Assembly: GCA_024195585.1 (NCBI GenBank)
Contig: SWBL01000200.1
Span: 29,011-93,010, forward strand
Direction: 5' to 3'
DNA: 64,000 nt
Source: Aureobasidium sp. EXF-3400
Lineage: Eukaryota > Ascomycota > Dothideomycetes > Dothideales > Saccotheciaceae
In this document: positions 23,946 through 35,402 of the stretch, in pieces
How positions within the stretch are numbered: the first letter of the stretch is position 1
How the letters are laid out: each line of letters starts with the position of its first letter
Notes under the pieces: generated by a model
The model's database searches: none
Seen by the model: only the letters and a program-made list of their open reading frames with translations
Told to the model about the DNA's origin: nothing
Translations under genes and position numbers: made by a program

Positions 23946-23986
23946 AGAAGAGAAGAAGAAGAAGAAGAAGAAGAAGAAGAAGAAGG
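23946..23986 (+). repeat. AGA/GAA trinucleotide microsatellite
   Basis: Uninterrupted GAA-type repeat of about 40 nt in the 3' flank of the TmpA-like gene, inside a purine-rich stretch that runs to about 24100. Confidence 0.95.
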
Positions 23987-24110
23987 GACCCCGATATGGA
24001 GAAAAGAAAAGAGAGGTAGTGAAAAAGGAAACCAAAAATATATGTGGAGAGAAAGTGTACAGTGTAAGAAGAACGATAGACAAAACGAAAGAGATGATGA
24101 GAGGGAACAT

Positions 24111-25595
24111 CTAGGAATCGAAGATGGGTCCATATGCCGGGACACCACGGCTCTCACATCCATACACCAATTGCTTGGTCAACTTGGGATTACTCACAAC
24201 AAAGACAGCCTCAGCGTTCATCTCCTTGTACAGCCGCAACGTCAGCGCAACCATATCAGGCCGGCCGTCTTTCTTAGAGTCCCACACGATTGCATTGCCA
24301 TTGAGAGTATACACCCAGTCGATCAAAGGTTGGCCAAAAGTCTTCTCGGGCGATGATGACACCCACAAGACCTGGCATTGACCTCTGCGGCTTGGCTCAG
24401 CGACGAATGAAAGAGCAGGTCCAATGCCTGTGCCAGTGGTGACAAGCAGGACGCGGTTGAAGATGGAAGCCATACTCAAAACATTGGTCTTGAGAACACC
24501 CTTGACATAGTAGTGAGACTTGGGGCTGTCGATGGTTCTGCGAGTCCAATCACCAGCGTGGCTGATCATGATGCTGTTGTTGACGCCGTCACCATCGGGG
24601 AAGCAGGCGAAGGGGTGCCATTCACCAAGAGGTGATTCTGCAATGGCAATGCCTCGGTAAGGACCCATGTGTTCTTTATGGTGCAAGCGAATAGCATGCT
24701 CAGACAGGCGTTCAGCGGTGAAAGCAACCTTGCGAAGACGAAGCCAAGGCAAGACGATGTGCACACTCATAATGATGAGGAACCAGAAAGCAGGAAGCTT
24801 CACCAACGCAATACCCAGCGGTTCAGGGCTAGTGGTGTTCTGGAGACGGACAGTGTCGGCAATGAGAACAAGGTCGACCCAGAAGACGATGATCGAGCAC
24901 CAGCCAGCAAATCTGTGGGTAAACTCGAAAGAGTTGTGGAACTTGTGACGGATAGCCGGATGCGCAAAGACACACAGTACGAGGAAGCATACGAGTAGAA
25001 GAACGGTAAAGATTGGTACCAGAGGCGTGTGAATGATGCGGCCAGTCTCGAAGTTGACGACGATGAGGACCGTCAATAGGATAAACCACATGGTTCCGGC
25101 GATAGCGCATCCAGAATGCATGCCACCGTGTTCGTACACTTTGGCAAGTATACGACGCAATCGAAGTGGTGCAGATAGTGGTACCAGTTGGCAAACGCGA
25201 AAGATCATATTGAAAATGTAATCTTGGCGAATCAGGATTGCGACTAAGAAGTTGGCCGCTGCAGCGTTGGCCGCATATGGCATGTGGGTCAAGATGGAGG
25301 AGTGACCGGACACCAATAAGCCGATCAAACCAGCAAGATTAGCGAGAAAAACGATTGAGAAGATTCGCCGATATACATTGAGACCAGTGTGTCGTAAGTA
25401 TCGAATGATCCTGGCCTGTCGCTTTGGCGGAACGGGCTCCTCGGCTTTAGTCAACTCGGGCTTCGACAGGCTGACAAGTGTTGATGACGTTGATATGCTT
25501 GAAAAAGAAGAGTATGAGTTCTTTTCTGTGATGACAACAACCTGCTTGTCGCTACCCTTCTCCAGGTCCTTGTCGAATGAGCTGTAGATAGCCAT
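24111..25595 (-). CDS. TmpA-like ferric-reductase-type membrane flavoprotein
   Basis: 494 aa, single exon. A cytosolic Ser-rich N-tail (about 70 residues) is followed by about six TM helices (residues 75-285) and a C-terminal FAD/NAD-binding reductase-like half. Seen: LGEWHPFACFP (near 323), of FAD-site type, then LLVTTGTGIGPALSF (near 384-398), the NAD(P)H nucleotide-binding loop, and a terminal PAYGPIFDS. His residues in TM helices (HGGMHSG, HRFAGW) could bind haem, but the full bis-His spacing of FRE/NOX is not evident. From memory the closest family is Aspergillus TmpA, a plasma-membrane protein acting in conidiation signalling. Iron reduction is the alternative and is not shown here. Confidence 0.8.
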   Translation of the reverse strand: MAIYSSFDKDLEKGSDKQVVVITEKNSYSSFSSISTSSTLVSLSKPELTKAEEPVPPKRQARIIRYLRHTGLNVYRRIFSIVFLANLAGLIGLLVSGHSSILTHMPYAANAAAANFLVAILIRQDYIFNMIFRVCQLVPLSAPLRLRRILAKVYEHGGMHSGCAIAGTMWFILLTVLIVVNFETGRIIHTPLVPIFTVLLLVCFLVLCVFAHPAIRHKFHNSFEFTHRFAGWCSIIVFWVDLVLIADTVRLQNTTSPEPLGIALVKLPAFWFLIIMSVHIVLPWLRLRKVAFTAERLSEHAIRLHHKEHMGPYRGIAIAESPLGEWHPFACFPDGDGVNNSIMISHAGDWTRRTIDSPKSHYYVKGVLKTNVLSMASIFNRVLLVTTGTGIGPALSFVAEPSRRGQCQVLWVSSSPEKTFGQPLIDWVYTLNGNAIVWDSKKDGRPDMVALTLRLYKEMNAEAVFVVSNPKLTKQLVYGCESRGVPAYGPIFDS

Positions 25596-28500
25596 CTCGC
25601 AAGGCTAAGAATATGCTTGGTCTTGAGTGGTCAAGATACTATAATAGACCAGACAAAAACAAGACGAATTGACAGAGTACTGGATGTCGGAAGGAGGTGA
25701 GAACGAGTTGCACCAGCCTTGACCTCGTGAAAAGCCCGATGGATGAAAAAAGAATGTGTCGAGGTATGGTTGAGGATGCAGACAAGCCTGAGAGGCGTCG
25801 AGCCAGTACATATACATTCGTGACACGGGAAGTGAGATATCGCTAGATTCGACTCAAGATCAACTTCCTTTGTTCCACCACACTGGCCGCCTCTACAGCG
25901 ATGGTGGCGTAACGGGGAGCCTTGGACGTCGTTTCCAGGTAGAGAACGAACAATGACAGACGGGCCACACCTGTGGATAAGGATCCATGCCGTTTGACAA
26001 ATCTCAAAGAATGCTATCCCATTCTGGCGACGAGCTACGGCCTTACACCTCGCATCCTCGATCCGGAGCGCAAGATAGATTAATGCCATATTGCATCTGC
26101 CATCTGGAGAGGCGTCATGATGATCTCCCAATCCTTGTCCTTGGGTCCGTCAGAACCAGGTTGTTGGGTTATGCCTCAATGTAGACAGAAGTTGTAACGG
26201 TGATGTGCAAGCCCTTACTCAGTTCGGATGTGTAGGGCGAACCGTTGGTAGGGTGGCCACACTTATCATACGAATTCATGTTTTCCAGGGATCCGTTTCC
26301 CGTATAGCTCTCCTTTACTTCTACAGTCCGCATTACCGACATGAAGAACGCAGAAGAAAACAACAAGGGCAGCTCATCGTCTGCATTGGTACCGGTTCCT
26401 GAGTGAAAACGGTCAACGTGCATACACAGATCCTTCGGGGTTTGCGATATTCATTTGGTCGTGGCATGCAATATAACTGAGTTTCTTCCAGAGACTCGAA
26501 TTCGTGTCGTTGCAGTGATAGTGTGGTGATTGAGGCGCTGTCAATTTAATCAGCACCCAATCTGGCGGAATTTTTTACAGGGCTGCCCTGTTAGCTGGAG
26601 ACATCTCGGCGCCGGGAAGTGATCGGCCTGCCTCACATAACGCGATCGAACTAATGCGACCAGATTGATAAATGTTCCAGATGCGATGCCCAAAGAGCAT
26701 GCAAGATCCTTGGAACGCAACCTGATTCGACGAGATAGCTGTAGATGTCGTCGACGGCGTGAATGCAGCATGTCTGTTGCTATTCACAGATCAGGAGACA
26801 CTCGGACATGGCCACACGCTCAAGCCTTTACCATGCAGAAGCACAGAGCAGATGCCATCATGCGTAGGGATCTTTTTGAAAAACTGGCCCGCATTAGCGA
26901 CGGCACTTTTCCCTACCTGAGCGTGCACGAGGCTTGTTCACAACGCTGCCACACTCGTCGTCGCGGCTGGCCCTGACCTCGGCATCGACGAACGCGCATG
27001 CCCCTTTCGCAACAGTGCATTTTCGCTTGTTGATGTTCGTTGGTGAGCAACGTGTTAACCATGCGACTCATGCTGGAATGAGGAAGTAGACGTCGAGACT
27101 TCTTGGAAAACAAGGTTTTGTTGGTGTGAGGTTCCGACGGCCCGCGAGAAACGGATCGCCCCGCTCCGCAAAACGTGACGGCTCGAGGTCACTGTGTTTT
27201 CTTCCGAATAATGACCAGGTTGATTATCATCCAACTGCCATATTGCCCCTTGTGGTTCCTCAATGTACCCAAATTACGATGCGTACCAAAAAGGAGCTTG
27301 CAATTCGAGAACAGGCATTGTCGAACCCCGAGCGAGTGGCAGTTGCCCGGCTGACGAGTGACCTCTATCAGCTCCCTTCCAACACCTGACAATACCCTGG
27401 TCTGTGGAATGCATTCTGGCATCAGTCGATCAGACACGTCGAGACTCGTATCTGTCTATATGCGACAGTTGATTTGCTATTGCGAGTCGAAGGGGCTGCC
27501 TGCTACGCAAGCTTCAACGAGTCAGAATTTGAGCCGCGAAAGGCTCGGCAGGCTTTTCCTGGTTAACGTGTGACTGTCTGTCAGGCCATCTTCCATATCT
27601 TTGGTAAATGTCTCGGATCCTGTCTCATGTCCAGACTCGATCTAGCAAGCCCAGAAGGAGATCCCAGAAGAGGATGATCAGAATGAGGTTTGTTTTGCCA
27701 GATGTTGCGACCAAAGAAGGAAGTACCCAAACGTTCTTGCCCTCGATTCGGCCGCCGTCAAATGTTCTCCACTTTCTGCACGACGCACCCATCCACCCCT
27801 GTCACCCAACAACAACAATCTGCAATTTTCAATCTTTCATCATCTCGGATTTCCATGAAGATCATCCAGTTCCAAGCCTGTAAAGTCGGCGTCGTTGCTG
27901 GGGACATGCTTCAATGGCTTTTCCGAGATACCAAGGTCAATGCCACTGATCTTCTTGGTCACGTCAGCCCTAAACATGCAATGTACCATTAACCTGGAAG
28001 TGCTACCGACGAGTACTGAGTCGGATGAGGATGCCGCCCGTCAGTCGTGCGTATCGTGGCGCTCGTCTCTGCCTTTTCCCCGAGCGAGTGGCACGAACTT
28101 CTGCAGGGCGAGCCGCTTCGTTCATTCCGCATTCATCTGCATATAATCTCGCTTTGCTCTCGACTGCTTGCATGAATGGCATGCTCCTTACTTCCAAATC
28201 GTCGTGACCTAGATTCAACGCCTCTATAGATTCAGCTAAGTTGAACAGCTACTCATCAAACGCTCAGCACGCCTCCCTTTCGATCGTACCCTCAAGAACA
28301 TCTGAATACGCTTCTGCCCCGATGGAAGAGCTCGGGAACGTTGATGCTCCTTGGACCGCATTGCCTCCCTTTGACGAGCCGCGTCTTCAGCTGTCGTCGA
28401 CCTTGAGTCTACTAACAAGATTTCGTGGTGCTGAATGACAACGTCGCCGACATTAAGTCCTAATGAAGACATACCTTGGTACTGAATAATAACGTCGCCG

Positions 28501-29888
28501 ACCCCCTTTCTATCCCCGGTCGCTACCATTGGCAAAATGCAGCTCCTTCCTCTCAAGCACGTTTGCCTTTTCAATTTATATCGACCGATTGGCCGCAGAC
28601 GCATTCATCTGTTGTATGTCAACCTATCCCGTTATTGACCCTGTCTTCGTACAGCAACATGGCTGAGCAACAGCTATCCATCAACAACTTTACGGACCGG
28701 CTCTGCAAGCGAGTCTCTCTCGAGTCCCTCGCTCGTCAAATCATAGACTGCTTCTGTTCTATTTCGTAGTCAACATCTATGCATTCTCGAAGCTATGTCT
28801 GTTCTTCATTGCTGATATATCCTGTCTGTCGCTTTTGCTACCTGTTGATCCGACACGAGGCTTTCCACGTTCGATGCCGCGCTCATCGTACCTTTGAGCT
28901 ACCTGTAATCTCCTGGTCCTTCGCCGCTACCCGTTGACTCTCCTGCTTCCTCCATCTGCACTTCGAATCAGGAGAGTCGCTGCCTATGACACGCTCTTGC
29001 CTGTAGTTACAGGGCTCGACGCTCTGACACATCAACTGCGCTGCTACTGCTCCATACACATCTCCAGACGATCATGCTAATATCCATTGCTTTCACAACA
29101 TGATTCAGGACTTGCAAAACAACAACTGAATTTGACTGCCAGTAATGCTCATACGCAATTCAGCAGCGGGACACATCCCGCTGCGTCGGCATCTCCCAAA
29201 CAACCACTCTCGAATGTGACCTGTTGACACCATCAAGCCTTTGAGACTTCCTACTCTCCAGTGCCACCTCTGACGTCTGTCCAGCATATTCATCCCCTTA
29301 GATTTAGCTAGTGACGCAAAACCCAAATACTGCCCTTTTGATATCAATCTCCAAGACTTCCTCGCAGCTGTGAGTATAGAAATAAAGTAATAGATTTCAC
29401 AAGTCCTCGTACTTCGATAAATAATGGCTAGAAACAAATTCACGCAAGAGAGAGAGAGAGAGAGATATGATGATGGTAAAGTGCATTACAAGAGACAGGG
29501 TGATATGTTCAACGACCGACCACTGGAATTTCTCTCGTCCTTTCTCCAAGTCCTTGGAGTCATGCAAACTTGTTTATGTGGCTCATAGCTCAAGGAATCA
29601 AGGTCATGCCGATTCGATGACGAAGATGTCCGAATTTGTGGTCAAGTTGACATGGACGTGCAATTGAGAAGGTTCGTGGAAGAAACGTTCTGTAATTTCT
29701 TCCTGGCTAATGACTTTGCAGCAAAGCTAAGAGCTATCTTGAATGTTATGCATAGGAAATCAATAAATGACGACATGGCAGCAGCTCAGAAAGAGCTGCC
29801 GGTCCGCTCGCATTGTCTGTCACGCTCCATCTCCTTCTTTTTTGCCCAAAACAACCATCGACTGAGAGTCCACCGATGTTGACGCAAA
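25596..29888. other. 4.3-kb region without a convincing gene
   Basis: All ORFs are short, overlapping on both strands, and lack domains, signal peptides or believable intron chains. The longest (25631-26131, minus) is Cys/His-scattered without a motif. A CT-rich 28.6-29.1 kb segment and a duplicated 26-nt motif near 28430/28478 are the only structure seen. Could hold an ncRNA or decayed sequence. Confidence 0.5.
29449..29466 (+). repeat. GA dinucleotide microsatellite
   Basis: Run of GAGAGAGA of about 17 nt. Confidence 0.9.
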
Positions 29889-32800
29889 TCACAACACTTC
29901 ATCTTCGTCCTCGTCTTCATCAATGTCGAGCAACTCGTACTTCCACTCCTTGCGAGACTTTTTACCGTGCTTCCTAGCGTGACGACGAGCTTCTTCGGCG
30001 AAAGCAACCTCGTCATGATGGAAACCGAGGGTCACAGTGGTGTGCCTAGACTGCTTGTCAGTATATGTTGAGCTTTGCAGACCGCCTCGAAGGACTTACA
30101 CGGCGTCGCCAGCTTCAGCTTGCAAGAGGAGACCGTAGACAGTGTCAAGAACACTCTTGAGAGTGGTATCTGTGGTCCAGTCACGGTCGAAGATGCTGTG
30201 GCAGATACGACCATGGCGATTGATGTTGGGATGGAAGAGCGGAGTCACGAAGCGGCCTTTGGGAGGAAAGGCAGGGAAGTTCTCCGGCATCTCAAGATAC
30301 AGCAAGAAGGTGCAGCCTTCGTATGGAGTCTCGGGAGGCTATTGAGATATGTTAGCACCTTGTGATTCGTATCACCGTACAGTAAAACTTACGCCCTCCA
30401 TGACAATCTTCCAGAAGAACATGTCGGCTTCAGATACATAACAGTCGTACTTCGGGTGAGGAGCAGTGGCCATGTCGCGCATCTCTACAAGGAGACGAGA
30501 TGCTCTGAGTGTAGGTAGACTGAAGCTGGTGCTCGGGTTGGATCGAATGCGGTTGGTCAATTGAATAAATGTATCTTCCAGTCTGGGATGCTCCTTGCGC
30601 TTGGGGAACACATCCTGAGTGACGACAGTGAACGCAGCACGGTGGCGCATAGTGTAGAAGTTGTTCAAGGCGGAGCTGCGTGTAAGATCAGCAGTAGTCA
30701 CAGCTGGGAGTGGACGCTCAGTCTGAGACAAGACAGGCTCCATCTCACAGATGGCCAGCGCAGTGGTGAGATCCTTGGGATAGAAGCAGTAAGACTTGAG
30801 CATGACTGAGAGTGCCTTCAAATCCATGTTGTCGTCTTGTCCAATGCAAACCGAGTCGACGGCGATCTTGTTCTCACGAAGCTGGAAGCAAAGATCAGCG
30901 GGACCAGCGACCGATTTGGTATCATTTCCATCAGAGAGGCACATGATGCGACGTTGAGCCTTGGGATACTTCTCCGCATACTTCATAATCTGGGTTTGCG
31001 CAAGCTTGAGACCATCCCAAAGTGCGGTGTCGCCATCGGCGTGCATGCTCTGAACACTTCTTCGGAAGTTCTCGATGACATGAGTGATTGACTGAGACAC
31101 CTTTGCCGTCGAGTCAAACGTGATCAGACCAATGTGGGTCTTGTACGAGTAGGCAATCATGCGGTTGATCATGGCTTCGAACATCTGCTTCAGGACTTCG
31201 AGGCGCGACAGACGGCGAATGTTCTTCTGGCGTACAGCTGCTTCAGAGACCTGCACTTTCAACACCAAAGGCTTGTCATCTTCCTCATCCTCGTCATCAC
31301 TGTCGTAGATTCTCTGAGGGTTCGAGCGAGTCGATTCGCTCTTATAAACCGACTCAGCTTCAAGTAGACCATATGCATGGTAAGGAGTGAGATAGGTTCG
31401 AAGAAGTTCAGAGTTCTCGGGAATGTTTCCCAAGTAGTGGTCATCGCCATTGCTCCTCAGGTCTGTCCAAATCTCCTGCTTCTTGTAGTCGGTCCATGGC
31501 TGATTAGTCCACTTGAAGCGCCAGTACTTGGTCATGAGAGACATAAAGGAGTTTCCGGTGTCCTTAGGAACCCAATAGCAGAAGTCTGGACGGTTGTCGC
31601 CTGTGTAAACCTTGATCAAGCACAAAGAAGATGTACCATCAGGAATCATGTTGACATCATCGGCCACCACAACAGTAATGACACTACCTCCTGTGATGCC
31701 CGAGTCTGCGAGGGTGCCCGAAGATGGTCGCAAGATGACTCCTTGCCACGATAGCTGGAAAGCGTTGTGGCGGCCCTTCATGCCACGGAACGCGACCTTG
31801 AACAAGTCAAGCAAGGTAGTAGTCGGTAGCAAAGCGCGAGAGAAGTGATGAGAAGAGTTCGAGAACGTGATCATGTTCTGACGTACTGAGGTACGACGAC
31901 GCTTGTTCACTGGGCGTTCCTCAGGCTCGACAAGGTCCTCAGCTTGCAGCCATCTATCAGCCTGCCCAGCCAACTCGAGCTGGGGTCTGAGCTCGGTGTT
32001 TTCAAGGATGAGTCCGGTCAGTGGCGACGAACGTCTGACCGACATCCATTTGGTAATGGCCTGACGACCATAAACTTGACCATCAGCTGCTACGACAGGA
32101 TCCTGGATGAGATCCAGCTTGATAGGGCATTTGAGGGCAGGTGGGATGAAGGTCACATCATTCGGAAGAGGCTGAATCTGTGTACGTCCAGGGATCTTGT
32201 TGCCGAGCTTCCATACCCACTTCTGAGGAGACTTGGCCATGGCATGAAGAACGATCATGTCAACAAGCTCCTGTTCAAAGCGTTTGAGACCAGCTGCGAA
32301 CAACTCAAGCTTATCAATCTTTTGATTGTTCTGTTGGCGCTGCCATTGGCTGTAGACCGGTTCACCGTGCAGGTTTGCCAGCTCTCCTGTAAGAAGATCA
32401 AAGACCAAGATCAGCATCTTGGCCGCCACGGTAGATCTCGCACCGTGGGCAGAGTCAACCACAGCACCAATAACCTCGTTGTAAACTTCGTGCTGGGACA
32501 GAGACTTCTTTGTGTCGTCAAGCTCAACTCTGGTGTAGACATGAGGAGAGATTTCCGGAGTTTCTTCAATGACATCTGTGTTGGTGTCGATGCCCATGAG
32601 ATCGGTGGATGATGACATACTGGCACTGCAGTCTACAGCAAACATGACAATCTCATCAGGCTCGTCAAGAGCACGGGTTTGGGAGGAACCGAGTACATCA
32701 AAGACCTCAGTGCCATCTTCTTCAAAGGATCGAAGAATAGGCGCAATTTGCTGTTCAACCTGGCCAAGGTTTGGGGTTTCTTCGCCGTGCAAAGGACGAA

Positions 32801-34364
32801 AGAGGACGGTATCTTCGCCGGGACCTGCGCAGCCAGCTTTGCCCGTGTAAACGGCGAGATGTCCTTCGGAGTCGAAAGTCAAGTGCTCGGGTGCTACAGA
32901 AGATAACAAAGATGGCCTAACCACTGAGAGGGAGACTTTGCCACAGAGATTGGCAAGCTGATGCAAGTTGCGAAGATCACTAGAGTTGACGACCTCCTGC
33001 AGAGTCTGGGTGCGGGCGAAAAGATCAGTTGGTGGGTTGAAGATGGTAGCACTTTGCTTGGATTCTGACAGCAGCTTCAGCTTCAGCTGTCCAGAGTTTG
33101 CATCGGGCTGGACATATGTCGACGTGGTAGGACGGGTGTTGCTGCCACCGAGGGGTACGAGACGGAAGGCTGGAGAGACATCTTCGAACTGCACAGTATG
33201 GATCTGCGACGAATAGACAGGGACTGTGAGATTTGTTGGTTTCAGCTGGTTGGCCTTCTCCATGATGAGACCAAGAAGAAGGCGAGTGCCCTCGAAGAGT
33301 CTGGCATTGTCGTTTCTGATGAGCTTCTTGTGACCCAGGTCTCCAAGGACGCAATAGAAGGCCTGACTCAGGGCAGAACTCGCGGTGAGGGAGATGGTGC
33401 TTCCCTGGATTAACAGATGCAGAGCGCGCACGGCCGGTGGGAAGCAGCAGAGGAGAGCAAAGACGTAGACGACTCTCTCTCTGTGTTCATCTGTAGCACA
33501 ATCACCCTTGAGAAGGTGAGCAAGGACTCTGAGAGACGACAGAAACATGGCTACACCACGGCTAGACTGTGGGGTATCGGGCTGCCAGTGCAGACCAGCA
33601 GCGTAGAGGTCATTCTTGCCGACTCTGCCAGTAGGCTCAGGCGAGCGTATAGTCAAGGCAGGGCGTGGCACGGCATAGATGTTGAGAATACCATCCTTGA
33701 GGTTTGTAGCAAAGCCGGTCTCCTCGATTGTCGATTCCAGACAAGAAGACGAAATTGGAAGCTCATGGGTGTGGAGGTCCAAGATGGAAGCAGTGTCCAG
33801 ATAGTCAGGGGCACTTTTGCTAAGATGGCGAACAGCATCGTCATGGAGCTGTTGGAGCTTGGAAGTAGCAGGGAGCTTGAAGGCTGGAGTAGGCAACGCC
33901 TTTGGGTCCTTGGCCATCAACTTGGCAATTGCTGGTGTGATAATACGGATGGGTACAGCGTTGCGGATGGTGAGAGACTCCTGAGCGCCAGCTGACTGAT
34001 CTTGGGTTCCGGTCATGGTGACATCGGCAGCCTACTTTTTGTGAGTCGCCTAATCATGAGAGTGAAGTTTGAAGGGCAGACTTACTTGAGCGGGAGCGGC
34101 ATGGTTGGCAGAGTTGAAAACAGCGAAAAGCTGTTCGTCGACGACCAAGTCACACAGAGTGTCTTGAGGGTCGAGGATGGGACCATCGACGGTAGCCAGG
34201 CGCAGAGTGCAGTTGGCGGCGTTGAGAGTCTTACCGTAGCGAACTGCGCGCTTGACAACTTCGGCGGTGAGGGCGGCGGCATTGGATGACGACTGGAAAG
34301 GCACAAGGAGCTTGAGAGGCTCTGGCCAGCCTGTGTCGCTGACAACGACAGAGTAGCGCTGCAT
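29889..34364 (-). CDS. ubiquitin-like / vWA / U-box / E2 (UBC) fusion protein
   Basis: A single 1437-aa polypeptide carrying both E2 and E3 ubiquitin-transfer modules. Exons 34364-34086, 34031-30393, 30338-30100 and 30045-29889 join in frame; all donors are GTAAGT and introns are 54 nt. Order: ubiquitin-like N-terminus (1-90); helical region; first vWA strand with MIDAS DCSAS (near 560); U-box (about 718-793, CPIKLDLIQDPVVAADGQVY); second ubiquitin-like segment (about 812-884, LSWQGVILRPSSGTLADSG). Then come an acidic linker and vWA completion (1030-1185) with FDS, GDTALW (near 1093) and LSDGND (near 1125). The UBC fold (about 1268-1400) has HPNINRHGRIC and catalytic Cys near 1352. The C-tail is basic then acidic. 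The U-box has no Zn ligands, as expected. The E2 looks catalytically competent. Function inferred as a self-contained ubiquitin ligase; substrate unknown. Confidence 0.9.
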
Positions 34365-35402
34365 GATGGCGTGCGCGCAGAACGCAGAAGGTATGAGAGG
34401 AAGTGTATAAGATGGAATGTAAGAGAGGAGTGTGAGATTTGGGAATAGACTGTTGTGCAGTCGGAGGTGGAGGTGAGGAAAGAAGGAAGTAAAAAGTCGC
34501 TGCGGTAGACGCGCCGTGATGGTCGTGTCTTGGAAGTGGGTGATTGAGAAAGAAGCGCTGAAGTGAGTGTTTCAACGCCAAGAGACACAGCTTGTGTTTG
34601 TGGGAAGGTGCGATGCTACAGTTGGCTGCCTTCGTGTCTTGGACTTGCAGCTTCACGGCCTGAACCCCGACTTCTGCCTCCCTACTCTGCACGAGGAATC
34701 AAACCGACCGACGGCTAGATGACACAGCATAGAACTGTCCTCCAACCAACGGGCTGTCCATCACCTGAACTCTCATACCTACATGTTCTGGAAGCTCGAT
34801 TGCACATGTCGACATGTCCCCTTTGTCGCAGTCAAACAGCCAATGCATACATAGCCAACCTACTTCTGAGACAGGAAGACTGCAGAGATGTCTTTATCGA
34901 CTATGCAACATCGGGTGTCACCACAGCCTGTCCCCAGGCAGTCTTTGTCTCGAAGCATCAAATGAGAGACAGAAGAAGTTGGTGCCCAAGAGATGAAGTC
35001 AAGAGTCTTCTGCACGGACCAGTAGACCGATTTCCGACTCCCGAGCCTGGACAGGGTTGCCGAACACCTTGAGCCTCATGTTTGCATTGGGCTTTCGGGA
35101 TGGCCTACAGCTTTCTTTCACAGGATTTCATATCATCGTATCTGCATTCAGAAGCCAGGCAACCTGGAATGGCATGTTATGCAAGTGTCTCCCTGCCTCG
35201 TTAGACAATGCTTGCCATGGGTCCCCAAGGAGGCGTTCGGAAAGGTGGTCGGGCTCGGAGGTGCAGCGGAGAGATGCTGACTAAATGACGGACAATCACC
35301 GGCAGAAGTCAAAAAGACGGGGCTTGGCAGATTGGGCATTGCGCATCTGGCAGAGGGTGAGGACATTTGACCTCTCGCCCGCCACCACCGCATGCTATTA
35401 CC
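34365..35402. other. divergent intergenic region, 1 kb
   Basis: Between the UBC fusion gene (-) and the zinc-ribbon-like gene (+). ORFs are short. Probably two separate promoters. No element recognised. Confidence 0.5.

Larger units (their letters stand above)
22464..24110. other. intergenic, 1.6 kb
   Basis: Upstream of the RNase T2 gene and downstream of the TmpA-like gene. Scattered short ORFs, none with domain character. Contains the AGA microsatellite listed separately. Confidence 0.5.

Noticed and set aside
25631..26131. 166-codon minus-strand ORF
   Set aside because: Unstructured composition, no domain, and it covers the promoter of the TmpA-like gene.
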